The position numbers were made by a program, and so were the translations under genes. Below are positions 28,085-37,007 of a DNA stretch of 37,007 nt, piece after piece. Source of the DNA: Bartonella koehlerae C-29 (GTDB lineage Bacteria; Pseudomonadota; Alphaproteobacteria; Rhizobiales; Rhizobiaceae). The DNA is taken from positions 477,358 through 514,364 of the forward strand of contig NZ_KL407334.1 of the NCBI RefSeq assembly GCF_000706625.1, given 5' to 3'. The notes below the pieces were generated by a model. It was not told the DNA's origin. It worked only from the letters and a program-made list of their open reading frames with translations, and did no database searches. Within the stretch, counting starts at the first letter, position 1. Each line of letters begins with the position of its first letter.

Positions 28085-31000
28085 ATGAAAAAATTATATT
28101 CAACACAAAATTGGGCTAAAGCTGTCTCATTGGGAACGGCAATGGCGGCGCTCTTATCGAGTGTCTCTCCTATTTTCGCTGCGAATCTTGCGATAAGAGG
28201 AGGAAATATTGAGAGTACAAGTGGTACCGGTGTTACCTATCAGTATGGTAGTCATGGCAGTATTGTTTTCGCTGGTGATGATGATTATTGTGGAGTGGAT
28301 AATGTTGTTGGTCGTGGGGGGAAGCAACAGGAGATAACTACCAATCGAATAACTGCAGAGGAACAGTATAACAGATTTATCAATGGTTACAATGCTAACA
28401 ATGGGGGCAACCCTTACGGCATGATCACTCAAAAGGTTACTTGGAGTAGTGATGGAGTTTTGACTAATAATGGTAGCTATATGGGAACAGCCACTGAGGG
28501 TATTCAGAGTGCTCTACCTGAAGCTTATGGTGTTTATTCTTTTGCAACTGGTTGTGGAGCTTCGGCGACAGGGAATTATTCAACAGCATTTGGTGCTGGT
28601 GCAACTACAAAGGCTGGTGGAGCACAAGCTTTTGGTGTTTCTGCACTTGCAGGTGGTAAAGCAAGTGTTGCTATGGGTGTGGGATCAGAAGCATCAGGGG
28701 AATCTACAGTTGCTATTGGTGGAGTTGCACAGGCATCTGGTTTGAATGCTGTTGCTTTAGGTGCCAGAACAAAGGCAAGTGAAAGTTATACAATTGCTAT
28801 AGGTTCACAAGCGGAAGCTCGAGCTAGTGGCGCTATTGCAATAGGTGGTAGCGAGCCTGTAGAAGAAGATGATGAACAAGATAGATTCGTAATAGCATAT
28901 GAGAAAGATGCTATTGCTATAGGTTCCAATGCTAATGCTGAAAAAATGTATTCAATAGCGATTGGTTCAAATGCACAGGTACGTGTTAAGGATGGTGTTG
29001 CTATAGGTGGTGGGTCTATTTCTCTTACTGACAAGGGCGTTTTTGGTTATGATCCTGCAACAAATAAGAGCTCAACAGATAATAGTATAACATGGAGAAG
29101 CACTGCAGGGGCTTTTAGTGTTGGTGAAGTGGGTGGTGAAGATGGTAAAGGTGTGCTAACACGACAAATTACAGGAGTGGCTGCTGGTACTGAAGATACT
29201 GATGCTGTGAATGTTGCACAGTTGAAAGCTATGAGAAGTGTGGCAGCAGGAGCTTGGAAACTTGCTGTTAACGATGAAGAAACTACAAATGTTGAACCTG
29301 GCAATACAGTAAAGTTTATAGGTATTAATGCGGAAGATGATAATGAAGAAAGTAAGAATGTCAAAATTACCAAAGGCGATGAAAATGAGGTGCGATTTGA
29401 TTTAAATGATATTATCAGAGTTAAACGTGTAATAGCAGGCAAGGCAAACGTAAGCGATAATGGCTTCGTAATTACTGGTGGTCCAAACATGACTACTGGG
29501 GGTATTAATGCTGGAAATAAACAAGTTAAAGGTGTAGCAAAGGGTAGCTATGAAAATGATGCAGTGAATGTGGCACAGCTGAACGAAGTAAAAGGATTGA
29601 TATCGAAAGCAGAAGCTTGGAATCTCTCTGTTAACGATGGGGATTCTACAGATGTTAATCCAGGCACTACAGTAGATTTTTCAGTAGAAAATAGCAACTT
29701 AAATATTGAAAAAGATAATGAGAGTGATAAGCATACAATCAAATTTGCTTTGAATGATATTCTTAACTTGACGAGTGTTGCCACAGGCAGAAGCGTTATG
29801 AGTGATGATGGCTTTGGGTTTACTGGTAATAATGGACCAAGAATAGCTTTTGATGGTATTGATGCTGGCAATCAAAAGATTACAGGAGTTGCAAACGCGA
29901 CTGAAGATGATGAAGCGGTTAATTATAAGCAGTTGAAAGCTGTAGAAAAAGCAACGAAAACGAACTGGCAGCTTTCTGTTAACGCTGGAAACGCTATGGC
30001 CATTGGTCCAAACACTTTAGTTAATTTAGAAGCAGTAGCTAATGAAGGTAGTGAGAATATCAAAATCGAGCAGGGTGAAGACCACAATGTCAGATTTGAT
30101 TTAGCTAATAATATTACAGTGACGAGTGTTATCGCAGGCAGAAGCGTTATAAGTGATGATGGCTTTGGATTTACTGGTAATAATAGACCAAGAATAGCTT
30201 TTGATGGTATTGATGCTGGCAATCAAAAGATTACAAAGGTTCTAGAGGGGACTGACAACACTGATGCAGTAAATTTAAAGCAGCTGAATGAGGTGAAAGG
30301 ATTGATATCGGCAGTAGGAGCTTGGAAACTTGCTGTTAACGATGAAGAAGCTACAAATGTTGAACCTGGCAATACAGTAAAGTTTATAGGTATTAATGCG
30401 GAAGATGATAATGAAGAAAGTAAGAATGTCAAAATTACCAAAGGCGATGAAAATGAGGTACGATTTGATTTAAATGATATTATCAGAGTCAAACGTGTAA
30501 TAGCAGGCAAGGCAAACGTAAGCGATAATGGCTTCGTAATTACTGGTGGTCCAAACATGACTACTGGGGGTATTAGTGCTGGCAATAAACAAATTAAAGG
30601 TGTAGCAAAGGGTAGTCATGAAAATGATGCAGTGAATGTTGCACAGCTGAACGAAGTAAAAGATCAAGTAGCAGGAAATAACCTTGTTAAATGGGTGGAA
30701 GATGGAAAGCTTATCACTATTGGTCAGGAAAAAGATGGCACGAAAATTGATATTACAGGCAGTGAAGGAGAGCGGACTATTGCGGGTGTAAAAGCGGCAA
30801 TAAACGATAATGAAGCTGTTAATAAAAAGCAACTCGATGATACTATAACAGAGGCTACTGACAGTATTAAGCTTAATATTCTTGTAAAGCAAGATGAAGA
30901 AGATACTCCTATCACCGTTGGTAAAGAAAGAGGTGGCACAACAATTAATGTTGCAAATAAATTAGGTGGCGCTCGGACAATTTCTGGTATAAAAGCAGCC

Positions 31001-33220
31001 GTAAACTCTGATGAAGCTGTTAATAAAGAACAACTTGATGGCCAGATTTCAGATATTACTGATATTATTAACAATATTAAGATAGATACTGCTTTTGCAG
31101 TCCTCTACGATAAGAATGATGATGACACTGTTAATTATAACAGTGTGACTTTGGGTGGTGGTAAGAGTGAAGGCTCCGTTGCACTTCGTAATATCAAAAA
31201 TGGTGATATTTCTGAACAATCGCATGATGCAATCAATGGCAGCCAAATTTACGAAATATCCGAAAATGTAGCAGAATTTTTTGGTGGAAATGCAGCATTT
31301 AAAAGTGGTGCCTTTGTAGGTCCACAATATAATTTATCCTTTGTGTCTGCGGATGGGAGTGTAAAACAGGAAGTCTTTAACAATGTTGGCTCAGCGTTAA
31401 CAGGGCTTGATGCGAATGTCAAAAACGTGAATAGTCGTCTAACATATGTAGCCAATGACTTTAATCAGAAGTTTAATCAGTTCTCTCAAGATGCTTTATT
31501 GTGGAGTGAAAATGAACGGGCATTTGTTGCACTTCATGGACCAAAAGATGGAAAAACGGATAGTAAGATTACCTATCTTTTGAATGGCGACATTACGGAA
31601 GATTCAACTGATGCTGTAAATGGTTCTCAACTCTTCAAGGTTGTTCAAAATACATCAAAATATTTTGGTGGTAGTACAGATGTCATTTATGATATAGAAC
31701 CGGCTTTCCTTATTAAGGATAAGATATATCATAATGTTACGGATGCTTTTACTGGTGTAAATATTTCTATTAATAATATTGATAATAAAATCTCTGATTT
31801 GAAAAAAAATAACCTTGTACAACAAGAGGAAATTTCAAATGTTATCACTATTGGTGCAAAAACAGTTGGCACTGAAATCAATATTGCAGGATATGCTAGT
31901 GTAGCACGCAAGATTTCTGGCGTAAAAGCAGCAGAGAATGGCGATGAAGCTGTTAACAAAGCTCAACTTGATAAAAGCATAGAGGAGATTTCTAAAGATA
32001 TTGAGACAGCAAGTGCTGCTGCAGTTCTCTACGATAAAAATGAAGATGGAATTATTAATTATGATAGCGTGACTTTTGGTGGTAATAAAAACAACGGACC
32101 AGTTGCTCTCCTTAATGTCAAAGATGGTGATATTTCTAAAGGCTCAGCGGATGCCATTACGGGTAATCAGCTTTATATCATGAGCAATCAACTTGCTGCT
32201 TATTTCGGCGATGCTAAGTATGAGAATGGTAAATGGACGGCACCTAGTTTCAAGATTGTTCAAGTTGACGCGAATGGTCGGATTATTAAGAATAACTATA
32301 ATACAGTTGCTGAGGCTTTTGGTGGTATTAATAGTGGGATGTTAAATATTCATAACCGTATTGATGATGTTATCAACAAAGTTGATTCAGATGTTTTAAA
32401 GTGGAATAAGGATAAAAATGCTTATGATGCTAATCATGATAGAAAGCCAAGTAAGATTATCAATGTAGCTGACGGTAAAATTGTAGAAGGTTCGAAAGAT
32501 GCGGTTAATGGTGGACAACTTTGGAAAACCAACGAGCGTATCACGGGTGTTGAGAAAGATGTTAAGCACATCTCAAATAGAGTTGATAACATTTCCAATA
32601 CGATTGCTGATATTGGCGATATAGTTATCAATATTGATGATAAGGTTAATAATATTGCTGAGGACGCTGTTCGCTATGACAGAGATGAAAATGGTAAAAA
32701 AACCAATAAGATCAATTTGAAGGGTGGTAATGAAAGTGAACCAGTTATGATTGATAATGTAGCTGATGGTCGTATAGAAACAAATTCTAAAGAAGCTATA
32801 AATGGTGGGCAGCTGCATGATTATACCAAAGAACAGATGAAAATCGTTCTTGATCAATCAAAACACTATACAGACCAACGGGTAAACAATATCGTTGTTG
32901 ATGCTATCGACGATGCTGTTGAACGTGCTAATAACTATACCAATATGAAGTTTGAGGTTTTAAATTATAGCATAGAAAATGTGCGAAAAGAAGCAAAACA
33001 AGCAGCGGCTATTGGTTTAGCAGTATCCAGCTTACGCTACAATGATACACCTGGAAAATTAAGTGCTGGATTTGGTAGCGGCTTATGGCGTAGTCAATCT
33101 GCCTTTGCCTTTGGTGCTAGTTATACATCTGAGAGTGGATCTATTCGGTCTAACGTATCTGTCACCACTTCTGGTGGTCATTGGGGTATAGGTGCTGGAT
33201 TAAATATGACACTGAACTGA
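28085..33220 (+). CDS. Trimeric autotransporter adhesin (BadA/Vomp-like)
   Basis: This surface adhesin is secreted by the type Vc route: three chains form a lollipop anchored by a shared 12-strand barrel. The frame opens at 28031, but ATG 28085 has GGAGGAGG directly upstream, giving 1711 residues. Signal peptide: MKKLYSTQNWAKAV, a hydrophobic core, and cleavage near IFAAN (about 32). A YadA-type head of short SxAxG repeats (for example ASVAMGVGSEASGESTVAIG) covers about 150-330. Neck motifs such as AAGTEDTDAVNVAQLKA recur from residue about 365. The stalk includes FGG-containing modules (SKYFGG) and DAVNGSQLF necks. A coiled coil leads to the anchor, about the last 90 residues, beginning near AKQAAAIGLAVSSL and ending in MTLN. 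It is much shorter than BadA of about 3000 residues. Such proteins bind matrix proteins and host cells and cause autoaggregation. A terminator follows. Confidence 0.95.
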   Translation: MKKLYSTQNWAKAVSLGTAMAALLSSVSPIFAANLAIRGGNIESTSGTGVTYQYGSHGSIVFAGDDDYCGVDNVVGRGGKQQEITTNRITAEEQYNRFINGYNANNGGNPYGMITQKVTWSSDGVLTNNGSYMGTATEGIQSALPEAYGVYSFATGCGASATGNYSTAFGAGATTKAGGAQAFGVSALAGGKASVAMGVGSEASGESTVAIGGVAQASGLNAVALGARTKASESYTIAIGSQAEARASGAIAIGGSEPVEEDDEQDRFVIAYEKDAIAIGSNANAEKMYSIAIGSNAQVRVKDGVAIGGGSISLTDKGVFGYDPATNKSSTDNSITWRSTAGAFSVGEVGGEDGKGVLTRQITGVAAGTEDTDAVNVAQLKAMRSVAAGAWKLAVNDEETTNVEPGNTVKFIGINAEDDNEESKNVKITKGDENEVRFDLNDIIRVKRVIAGKANVSDNGFVITGGPNMTTGGINAGNKQVKGVAKGSYENDAVNVAQLNEVKGLISKAEAWNLSVNDGDSTDVNPGTTVDFSVENSNLNIEKDNESDKHTIKFALNDILNLTSVATGRSVMSDDGFGFTGNNGPRIAFDGIDAGNQKITGVANATEDDEAVNYKQLKAVEKATKTNWQLSVNAGNAMAIGPNTLVNLEAVANEGSENIKIEQGEDHNVRFDLANNITVTSVIAGRSVISDDGFGFTGNNRPRIAFDGIDAGNQKITKVLEGTDNTDAVNLKQLNEVKGLISAVGAWKLAVNDEEATNVEPGNTVKFIGINAEDDNEESKNVKITKGDENEVRFDLNDIIRVKRVIAGKANVSDNGFVITGGPNMTTGGISAGNKQIKGVAKGSHENDAVNVAQLNEVKDQVAGNNLVKWVEDGKLITIGQEKDGTKIDITGSEGERTIAGVKAAINDNEAVNKKQLDDTITEATDSIKLNILVKQDEEDTPITVGKERGGTTINVANKLGGARTISGIKAAVNSDEAVNKEQLDGQISDITDIINNIKIDTAFAVLYDKNDDDTVNYNSVTLGGGKSEGSVALRNIKNGDISEQSHDAINGSQIYEISENVAEFFGGNAAFKSGAFVGPQYNLSFVSADGSVKQEVFNNVGSALTGLDANVKNVNSRLTYVANDFNQKFNQFSQDALLWSENERAFVALHGPKDGKTDSKITYLLNGDITEDSTDAVNGSQLFKVVQNTSKYFGGSTDVIYDIEPAFLIKDKIYHNVTDAFTGVNISINNIDNKISDLKKNNLVQQEEISNVITIGAKTVGTEINIAGYASVARKISGVKAAENGDEAVNKAQLDKSIEEISKDIETASAAAVLYDKNEDGIINYDSVTFGGNKNNGPVALLNVKDGDISKGSADAITGNQLYIMSNQLAAYFGDAKYENGKWTAPSFKIVQVDANGRIIKNNYNTVAEAFGGINSGMLNIHNRIDDVINKVDSDVLKWNKDKNAYDANHDRKPSKIINVADGKIVEGSKDAVNGGQLWKTNERITGVEKDVKHISNRVDNISNTIADIGDIVINIDDKVNNIAEDAVRYDRDENGKKTNKINLKGGNESEPVMIDNVADGRIETNSKEAINGGQLHDYTKEQMKIVLDQSKHYTDQRVNNIVVDAIDDAVERANNYTNMKFEVLNYSIENVRKEAKQAAAIGLAVSSLRYNDTPGKLSAGFGSGLWRSQSAFAFGASYTSESGSIRSNVSVTTSGGHWGIGAGLNMTLN
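29251..29594 (+). repeat. Stalk direct repeat, copy 1 (344 bp)
   Basis: It is nearly identical to 30319-30662, with about nine differences over 344 bases. The offset is exactly 1068 bases, or 356 codons. It encodes a stalk module from AWKLAVNDEE to a neck ending VAQLNEVK. Confidence 0.95.
29771..29884 (+). repeat. Short stalk direct repeat, copy 1 (114 bp)
   Basis: It is nearly identical to 30122-30235, 351 bases (117 codons) away. It encodes a segment with DDGFGFTGNN and FDGIDAGNQKIT, just before a neck. Confidence 0.92.
30122..30235 (+). repeat. Short stalk direct repeat, copy 2 (114 bp)
   Basis: Second copy of the segment at 29771-29884, in the same frame and nested between the two 344-bp repeats. 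Confidence 0.92.
30319..30662 (+). repeat. Stalk direct repeat, copy 2 (344 bp)
   Basis: Second copy of the module at 29251-29594, in the same frame. The divergence is concentrated in the last third, around the neck. Confidence 0.95.
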
Positions 33221-33256
33221 TAATAATAAATAAAACACTTAAGCAAACATTTCGTT

Positions 33257-33291
33257 CACCCTTGCCTTTTGAGGCAGGGGTGGGTTGTTTT
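33257..33291 (+). terminator. Rho-independent terminator of the adhesin gene
   Basis: CACCCTTGCCT pairs with AGGCAGGGGTG (one T-G pair) around a TTTG loop, followed by GGTTGTTTT. It starts 37 bases after the adhesin stop codon. Confidence 0.85.
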
Positions 33292-33546
33292 GATGTCTGT
33301 AAAAATACATACGTATAATTTTAAAAGTATATAATTATAGATTAAGGGTATGAAAAACAGAAAAAATATAATCTCACTACAGTGAACGAACTTTATAAGA
33401 AAATAAAAATTTTTTAGTCAGAACCTTTTCTGATATGAGTGATGATAATTTATTGCGAGTATTCTTGTAGCAAATAGCAGTAATTTACCGAAACGAGCAT
33501 CGAGAGCAGAAGAGCGAAATAAGAGATCGATGATCACAGTTCGCAG

Positions 33547-35818
33547 TTGTTTAAGTGTGGTAGTTTTACAACGTACTCAAATGGTAAAAATACAACGATT
33601 ATTGGTGTATCTGATACTTTGCAGAATGATGCCATTGGAAGAATGCAAAGGTTTGCAGAAATGCACGCTGCTGCTGTAGTAGGAAGTATCGTTGTGGGTG
33701 AGCAAGTTAATGCAAAAGTCTCTGAGGCAGTTGTTATTGGGGGCGGTGTGCAGGTGTGAAATTTGATAATAATACTTCGTCTGTAAGAGCGGCTGTTGTT
33801 GGTAGATCAGCAAGGATAGAAAAAGAATATGCTATTGCGTTGGGTTATCAAGCACAGTCCTTGAATATGGAGAGCATTTCTATAGTTAAAATGGCTCATA
33901 CTTCACGTCTGAGAAGTATCGCAATAGGCTCAGAATATCATGGGGAAAAACAAAAAAATAATTATACAACTGCAGAGGGTGATTATTCAATAGTTATAGG
34001 TTCTCTTTTACAGGTCGGCAGTGACAAATGATAATTTGGCATGGAGAAGTATGCAAGGTGCTGTTAGTGTGGGTGATTTTGCGAAAAACATAACGAGGCA
34101 AATTGTAGGAGTTGCGGATGGTTTTCAAGATTCTGACGCAATCAATATTGCACAGTTAAAGTCGTTACAAGATTACGTGAAGCAAGGCAGGAAACTATCT
34201 ATTGGCGGTATAGATGGTAAAGTAGATTTTTCTATTGGCAATAGAAATTTAGAAATTACAAAAGGCATGGATGACAATGATGACAATAAGGTAAAGTTTG
34301 ATCTAGCGAAGGATATTACGCTGAATAGTATAAAATTAGGGGGAAATACTTTAGATACAGCGGGTTTGATTATCAAGAATGGCTTAAAATAACGACTGAT
34401 GATATTGGCGCTGGTAGTAAGAAGATAACAGAAGTTGCAGAGGATACTGAAGAGATAGATGCCGCGAATTTTATGCAACCACGAATATAGCCACTTATTT
34501 TGGTGGTACGAAATATGAGAATGGAGCATGGACAGCTCCTGGTTTCAAGGTTGTGCAATTGAATGATGATGGTACTTCTGAAGAGAAGAGCTATGATAAT
34601 GTTTCGGCTGCTTTTGCGGGTGTGAGCCATTCAGTCACGAAACTTCATCATGAGCTTTCAGACAATGTTGAACAAAACGCTTTGTTGTGGAGTGATGCGG
34701 ATGAAGGGTTTGTAGCGCTTCATGGCAAAGGAGATGATAGGAAAAAGAGTAAGCTTAAGTATCTTTTAGATGGAGATATTTCAGCAGGTTCGACAGAAGC
34801 CATTACCGGTAACCAGCTTTATCAGTTGAATCAGACATTAGCGCAGTATTTAGGTGGTGGAGCGAGCTATCAGGGAGGTCAATGGACAGCTCCACAATTT
34901 GCAATAACGCAGTTCAAGAGTGATGGCAGTTCTGCTGAGAGTAAGAGCTATGATAATGTAGCAGGTGCGTTTGAAGGTGTTAATGGAAGTTTGTCTGGTA
35001 TCAACGATCGCATTAATAATGTAGCGGAGAGTGTTTCCTCAAACAGTTTAAATTGGAATGAGGATGAAAGTGCATATGATGCACGTCATAAGGGGGAAGA
35101 TAGTAAGATTACGCATGTAGCGGATGGTAAAGTAGAAAGGGGTTCGAAAGAAGCTGTGAATGGAGGTCAGCTTTGGGAGACGAACCAGAAAGTAGCGGCA
35201 GTTGAGAACCGTGTAGAGAGTATTGATCAACATGTTAAGGATGTTGAAAGTGCGGTTACGAATGGAGCTGTCAATTATGATAAGGATGAAGAGGGGCATA
35301 AAATCAATAAAATCACGTTAGTTGGTGGGAGTGAAAGTGATCCGGTATTGATAGACAATGTAGCTGATGGTCGAATTGAAGAAGGTTCTAAGCAGGCAGT
35401 TACTGGGGGTCAATTACATGATTACACGGACCAACAGATGAAGATAGTTCTTGATGATGCGAAGAAATATATGGATGAGCAGGTCAAGGATGTAAATAAT
35501 ACGATGGGTAATGTTATGAATGAAGCGAAAGCTTATACAGATATGAAGTTTGAGACTTTAAGTTATGCTGTTGAGGATGTTCGGAAAGAGGCAAGACAGG
35601 CTGCAGCTATTGGTTTAGCAGTTTCTAACTTAAGTTATGACGATAAACCTGGTAAATTAAGTCTTTCATTTGGTACGGGTATATGGCGTAGTCAGTCTGC
35701 CTTTGCTGTTGGAGCTGGTTATATGTCTGAAGATGGAAATATTCGCTCTAATTTATCTATCACGAGTGCTGGAGGTCATTGGGGAGTTGGAGCTGGATTT
35801 AGGATAACAATAAATTAA
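33547..35818 (+). pseudogene. Second trimeric autotransporter adhesin, frameshifted
   Basis: A paralogue of the adhesin at 28085, broken into at least four frame pieces. Head-like pieces are 33547-33759 (ending VVIGGGVQV then stop) and 33756-34031 (EYAIALGYQAQSLN, RSIAIGS). A neck and stalk piece is 34021-34392 (GVADGFQDSDAINIAQLKSL). A frame change near 34385 leads to DDIGAGSKKITEVAEDTEEI, then another near 34475 leads into the long intact 3' part. That part runs to 35818, with TYFGGTKYENGAWTAPGFK, several FGG/neck modules and a complete YadA-type anchor ending RITIN. No signal peptide or ribosome binding site is recognisable upstream of 33547, so the 5' end also seems lost. The 3' piece (421 codons from GTG 34553) could not be exported without a signal. 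Its anchor closely resembles that of the intact gene. Confidence 0.9.
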
Positions 35819-36409
35819 CAGCGAGAATATAAGATATAAAACTTTTATCTACGCAAAATAAAATGGAGAAATTTTCCGATAAAAACCAACTATAAACCTC
35901 TATGATTTATTTGATGAAATAAAACAAATCTTATTGCTAAAAAATATTTCAGAAATTTCTTGCTATTTTACTTATAATCTTATAGTATGAAAGTATAAGT
36001 GTAAAAAAACAATCATTCCCCGATGCATTTTCCTTGAAGAAGAGATCCAAACCCTATCAAGGAAAACATCAAGTGAATAAATTGTTTCCTCTGCGTAACC
36101 TAGTACCAAAGTGTGTTTTTTTTATGTCCTTATCAGTTTATTTAAGACCTCTTATGAGAAATTTGCTGTTGTCCAGACAACATGTCACCACGTTAAAACA
36201 GCACACAAAAACCCCTAATTATTTTTAATCAGCTTTGTTAAGCCTTGACATTATACAGGTATTTTAACCTTTACAAAATACTCCGCTTTATTAGTCACAA
36301 ATGACAAAAACCGACACAAAATAAAACCTACAAACCTCTCATAATTTAAGATTATGTCTTTTTTGTGTCGAAAATATATTTTTTTAATTGTTTTTATTGG
36401 GATTCTTTT
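35819..36409. promoter_or_regulatory. Intergenic region upstream of the third adhesin-like gene
   Basis: About 590 AT-rich bases contain one short open frame (36034-36228) without support. A TTGACA lies near 36244-36250 but lacks a good -10 partner at normal spacing. The sequence AAACCTCT followed by AT-rich DNA occurs twice (near 35893 and 36332), a possible short duplicated control element. No terminator for the pseudogene stands out. Confidence 0.4.
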
Positions 36410-37007
36410 ATGAAAAAAATATTTTCTAGATCAAAAGGGAATGTTTTGAATTATTTATGTTTTTTTCATCGTTTATCTTTGATTAAAACTTTTTCATTGG
36501 GAAGTATAGTAGCTGCAATAGCTATGTTTCTATCGAATGCTTCTACCGTTTATGCAGCAGAAAATTTCGATATAATAGAAATTGTTCTTAAAAGTATGCA
36601 GGATGCAACGGCAGCTTATTCTCAAAGGAATCGTAATACTATTCTTTCTGCTTATGGCAGCAATCAAAGCGCTGTAGATCGCTCTGACGGCTCTAATTTA
36701 TCTACGGCAAATTATTTAACAAGACTGAATACACTAAAACCAAGAAAAGTTAATTCTTTTGTGGGTGACAGTAACTATGTAAATTTCCTGACTAAAACTC
36801 TAAACAAGAGTAGTGATAGATATGTCGCAAATGATTTAGCAGCAAACGACGATAATTTATCACAAGAGAGATCAACATATGTCGCGGATAATTTAGCAGT
36901 AAACGGTGATAATTTATCACAAGAGAGATCAACAAAAGGAAAAAAACGAAGTAAGAGATCCCTCTCTAGTCCACAGTCGTTTCTGGATAATAGCGTTACA
37001 ATGCAAC
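36410..37007 (+). CDS. Exported protein with autotransporter-type extended signal peptide (partial)
   Basis: The frame starts at ATG 36410 and is open through the window end (199 complete codons). The N-terminus is a long signal peptide of about 54 residues: basic MKKIFSRSKGN, a middle segment with HRLSLIKTFSLG, a hydrophobic core, and cleavage near VYAAEN. This extended layout resembles the signal peptides of BadA-family trimeric autotransporters, and the gene follows two of them. The mature part seen so far is polar, Ser/Asn-rich and carries two tandem 19-residue repeats (YVANDLAANDDNLSQERST) followed by a basic KGKKRSKRS patch. No YadA head motif is visible yet. A trimeric autotransporter is the best guess; another surface protein is possible. 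The ribosome binding site is weak (GGGATT). Confidence 0.75.
   Translation, partial: MKKIFSRSKGNVLNYLCFFHRLSLIKTFSLGSIVAAIAMFLSNASTVYAAENFDIIEIVLKSMQDATAAYSQRNRNTILSAYGSNQSAVDRSDGSNLSTANYLTRLNTLKPRKVNSFVGDSNYVNFLTKTLNKSSDRYVANDLAANDDNLSQERSTYVADNLAVNGDNLSQERSTKGKKRSKRSLSSPQSFLDNSVTMQ
36820..36933 (+). repeat. 57-bp tandem repeat, two copies
   Basis: The units are 36820-36876 and 36877-36933, with only a few base differences. The 57-base period equals 19 codons, so copy-number change keeps the frame of the gene starting at 36410. Confidence 0.9.

Noticed and set aside
28154..33198. Many long minus-strand open frames inside the adhesin gene
   Set aside because: They are shadows of the repetitive coding sequence, recur wherever the repeats recur, and show no family motifs or start signals.
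34553..35818. 421-codon frame as an independent gene
   Set aside because: It starts in the middle of a stalk module at a GTG without a ribosome binding site. Upstream pieces in other frames complete a decayed adhesin, so it is part of a pseudogene.

Overview
The window is an AT-rich alphaproteobacterial chromosome segment, most likely from Bartonella. The main evidence is a tail-to-tail cluster of trimeric autotransporter adhesins of the BadA/Vomp kind. Support comes from an Irr-type iron regulator divergent from a fabA-fabB-fabI operon, and from several decayed genes lying among intact housekeeping genes. The species cannot be fixed from sequence alone.

Layout. At the left edge (1-188) is the 3' end of an unidentified gene made of 60-bp tandem repeats. 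gpsA (633-1655, +) follows and converges on fabI, fabB and fabA (1927-4589, -), the anaerobic-type unsaturated fatty-acid branch plus enoyl-ACP reductase. irr (about 4820-5314, +) is divergent from fabA. It converges on an exported SH3-domain protein (5377-5949, -). A gene-poor stretch follows, then rpsU (7131-7364, -) and a full-length but broken formate--tetrahydrofolate ligase gene (fhs, 7584-9254, -). tRNA-Arg(ACG) precedes a two-gene RND efflux operon (10335-14608, +). Next come pgi, tRNA-Ser(CGA), rplU-rpmA with a terminator, 1.3 kb without a convincing gene, a three-domain PTS phosphotransferase (IIA-HPr-EI, 19021-21525) and tRNA-Ser(GGA).

From about 22.1 to 28.0 kb the sequence is mostly eroded. 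It holds a frameshifted MFS transporter, a small gene of unknown function (25261-25545), a CI-like HTH repressor (26455-26994) with a palindrome upstream, and fragments that cannot be named. This looks like the remains of a mobile or phage-derived region, though no integrase or att repeat was found.

The right end is the adhesin cluster. An intact 1711-residue trimeric autotransporter (28085-33220) carries near-identical internal direct repeats. A frameshifted paralogue (about 33547-35818) keeps its anchor domain. A third exported protein with an autotransporter-like extended signal peptide (36410 to the window end) carries 57-bp repeats. The array is suited to variation by in-frame recombination and gene conversion. 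No wholly new system was recognised. The most notable items are the adhesin repeat architecture, the L21 tail lost to one nonsense codon, the pseudogenised fhs, and the Irr lacking the classic N-terminal heme motif.
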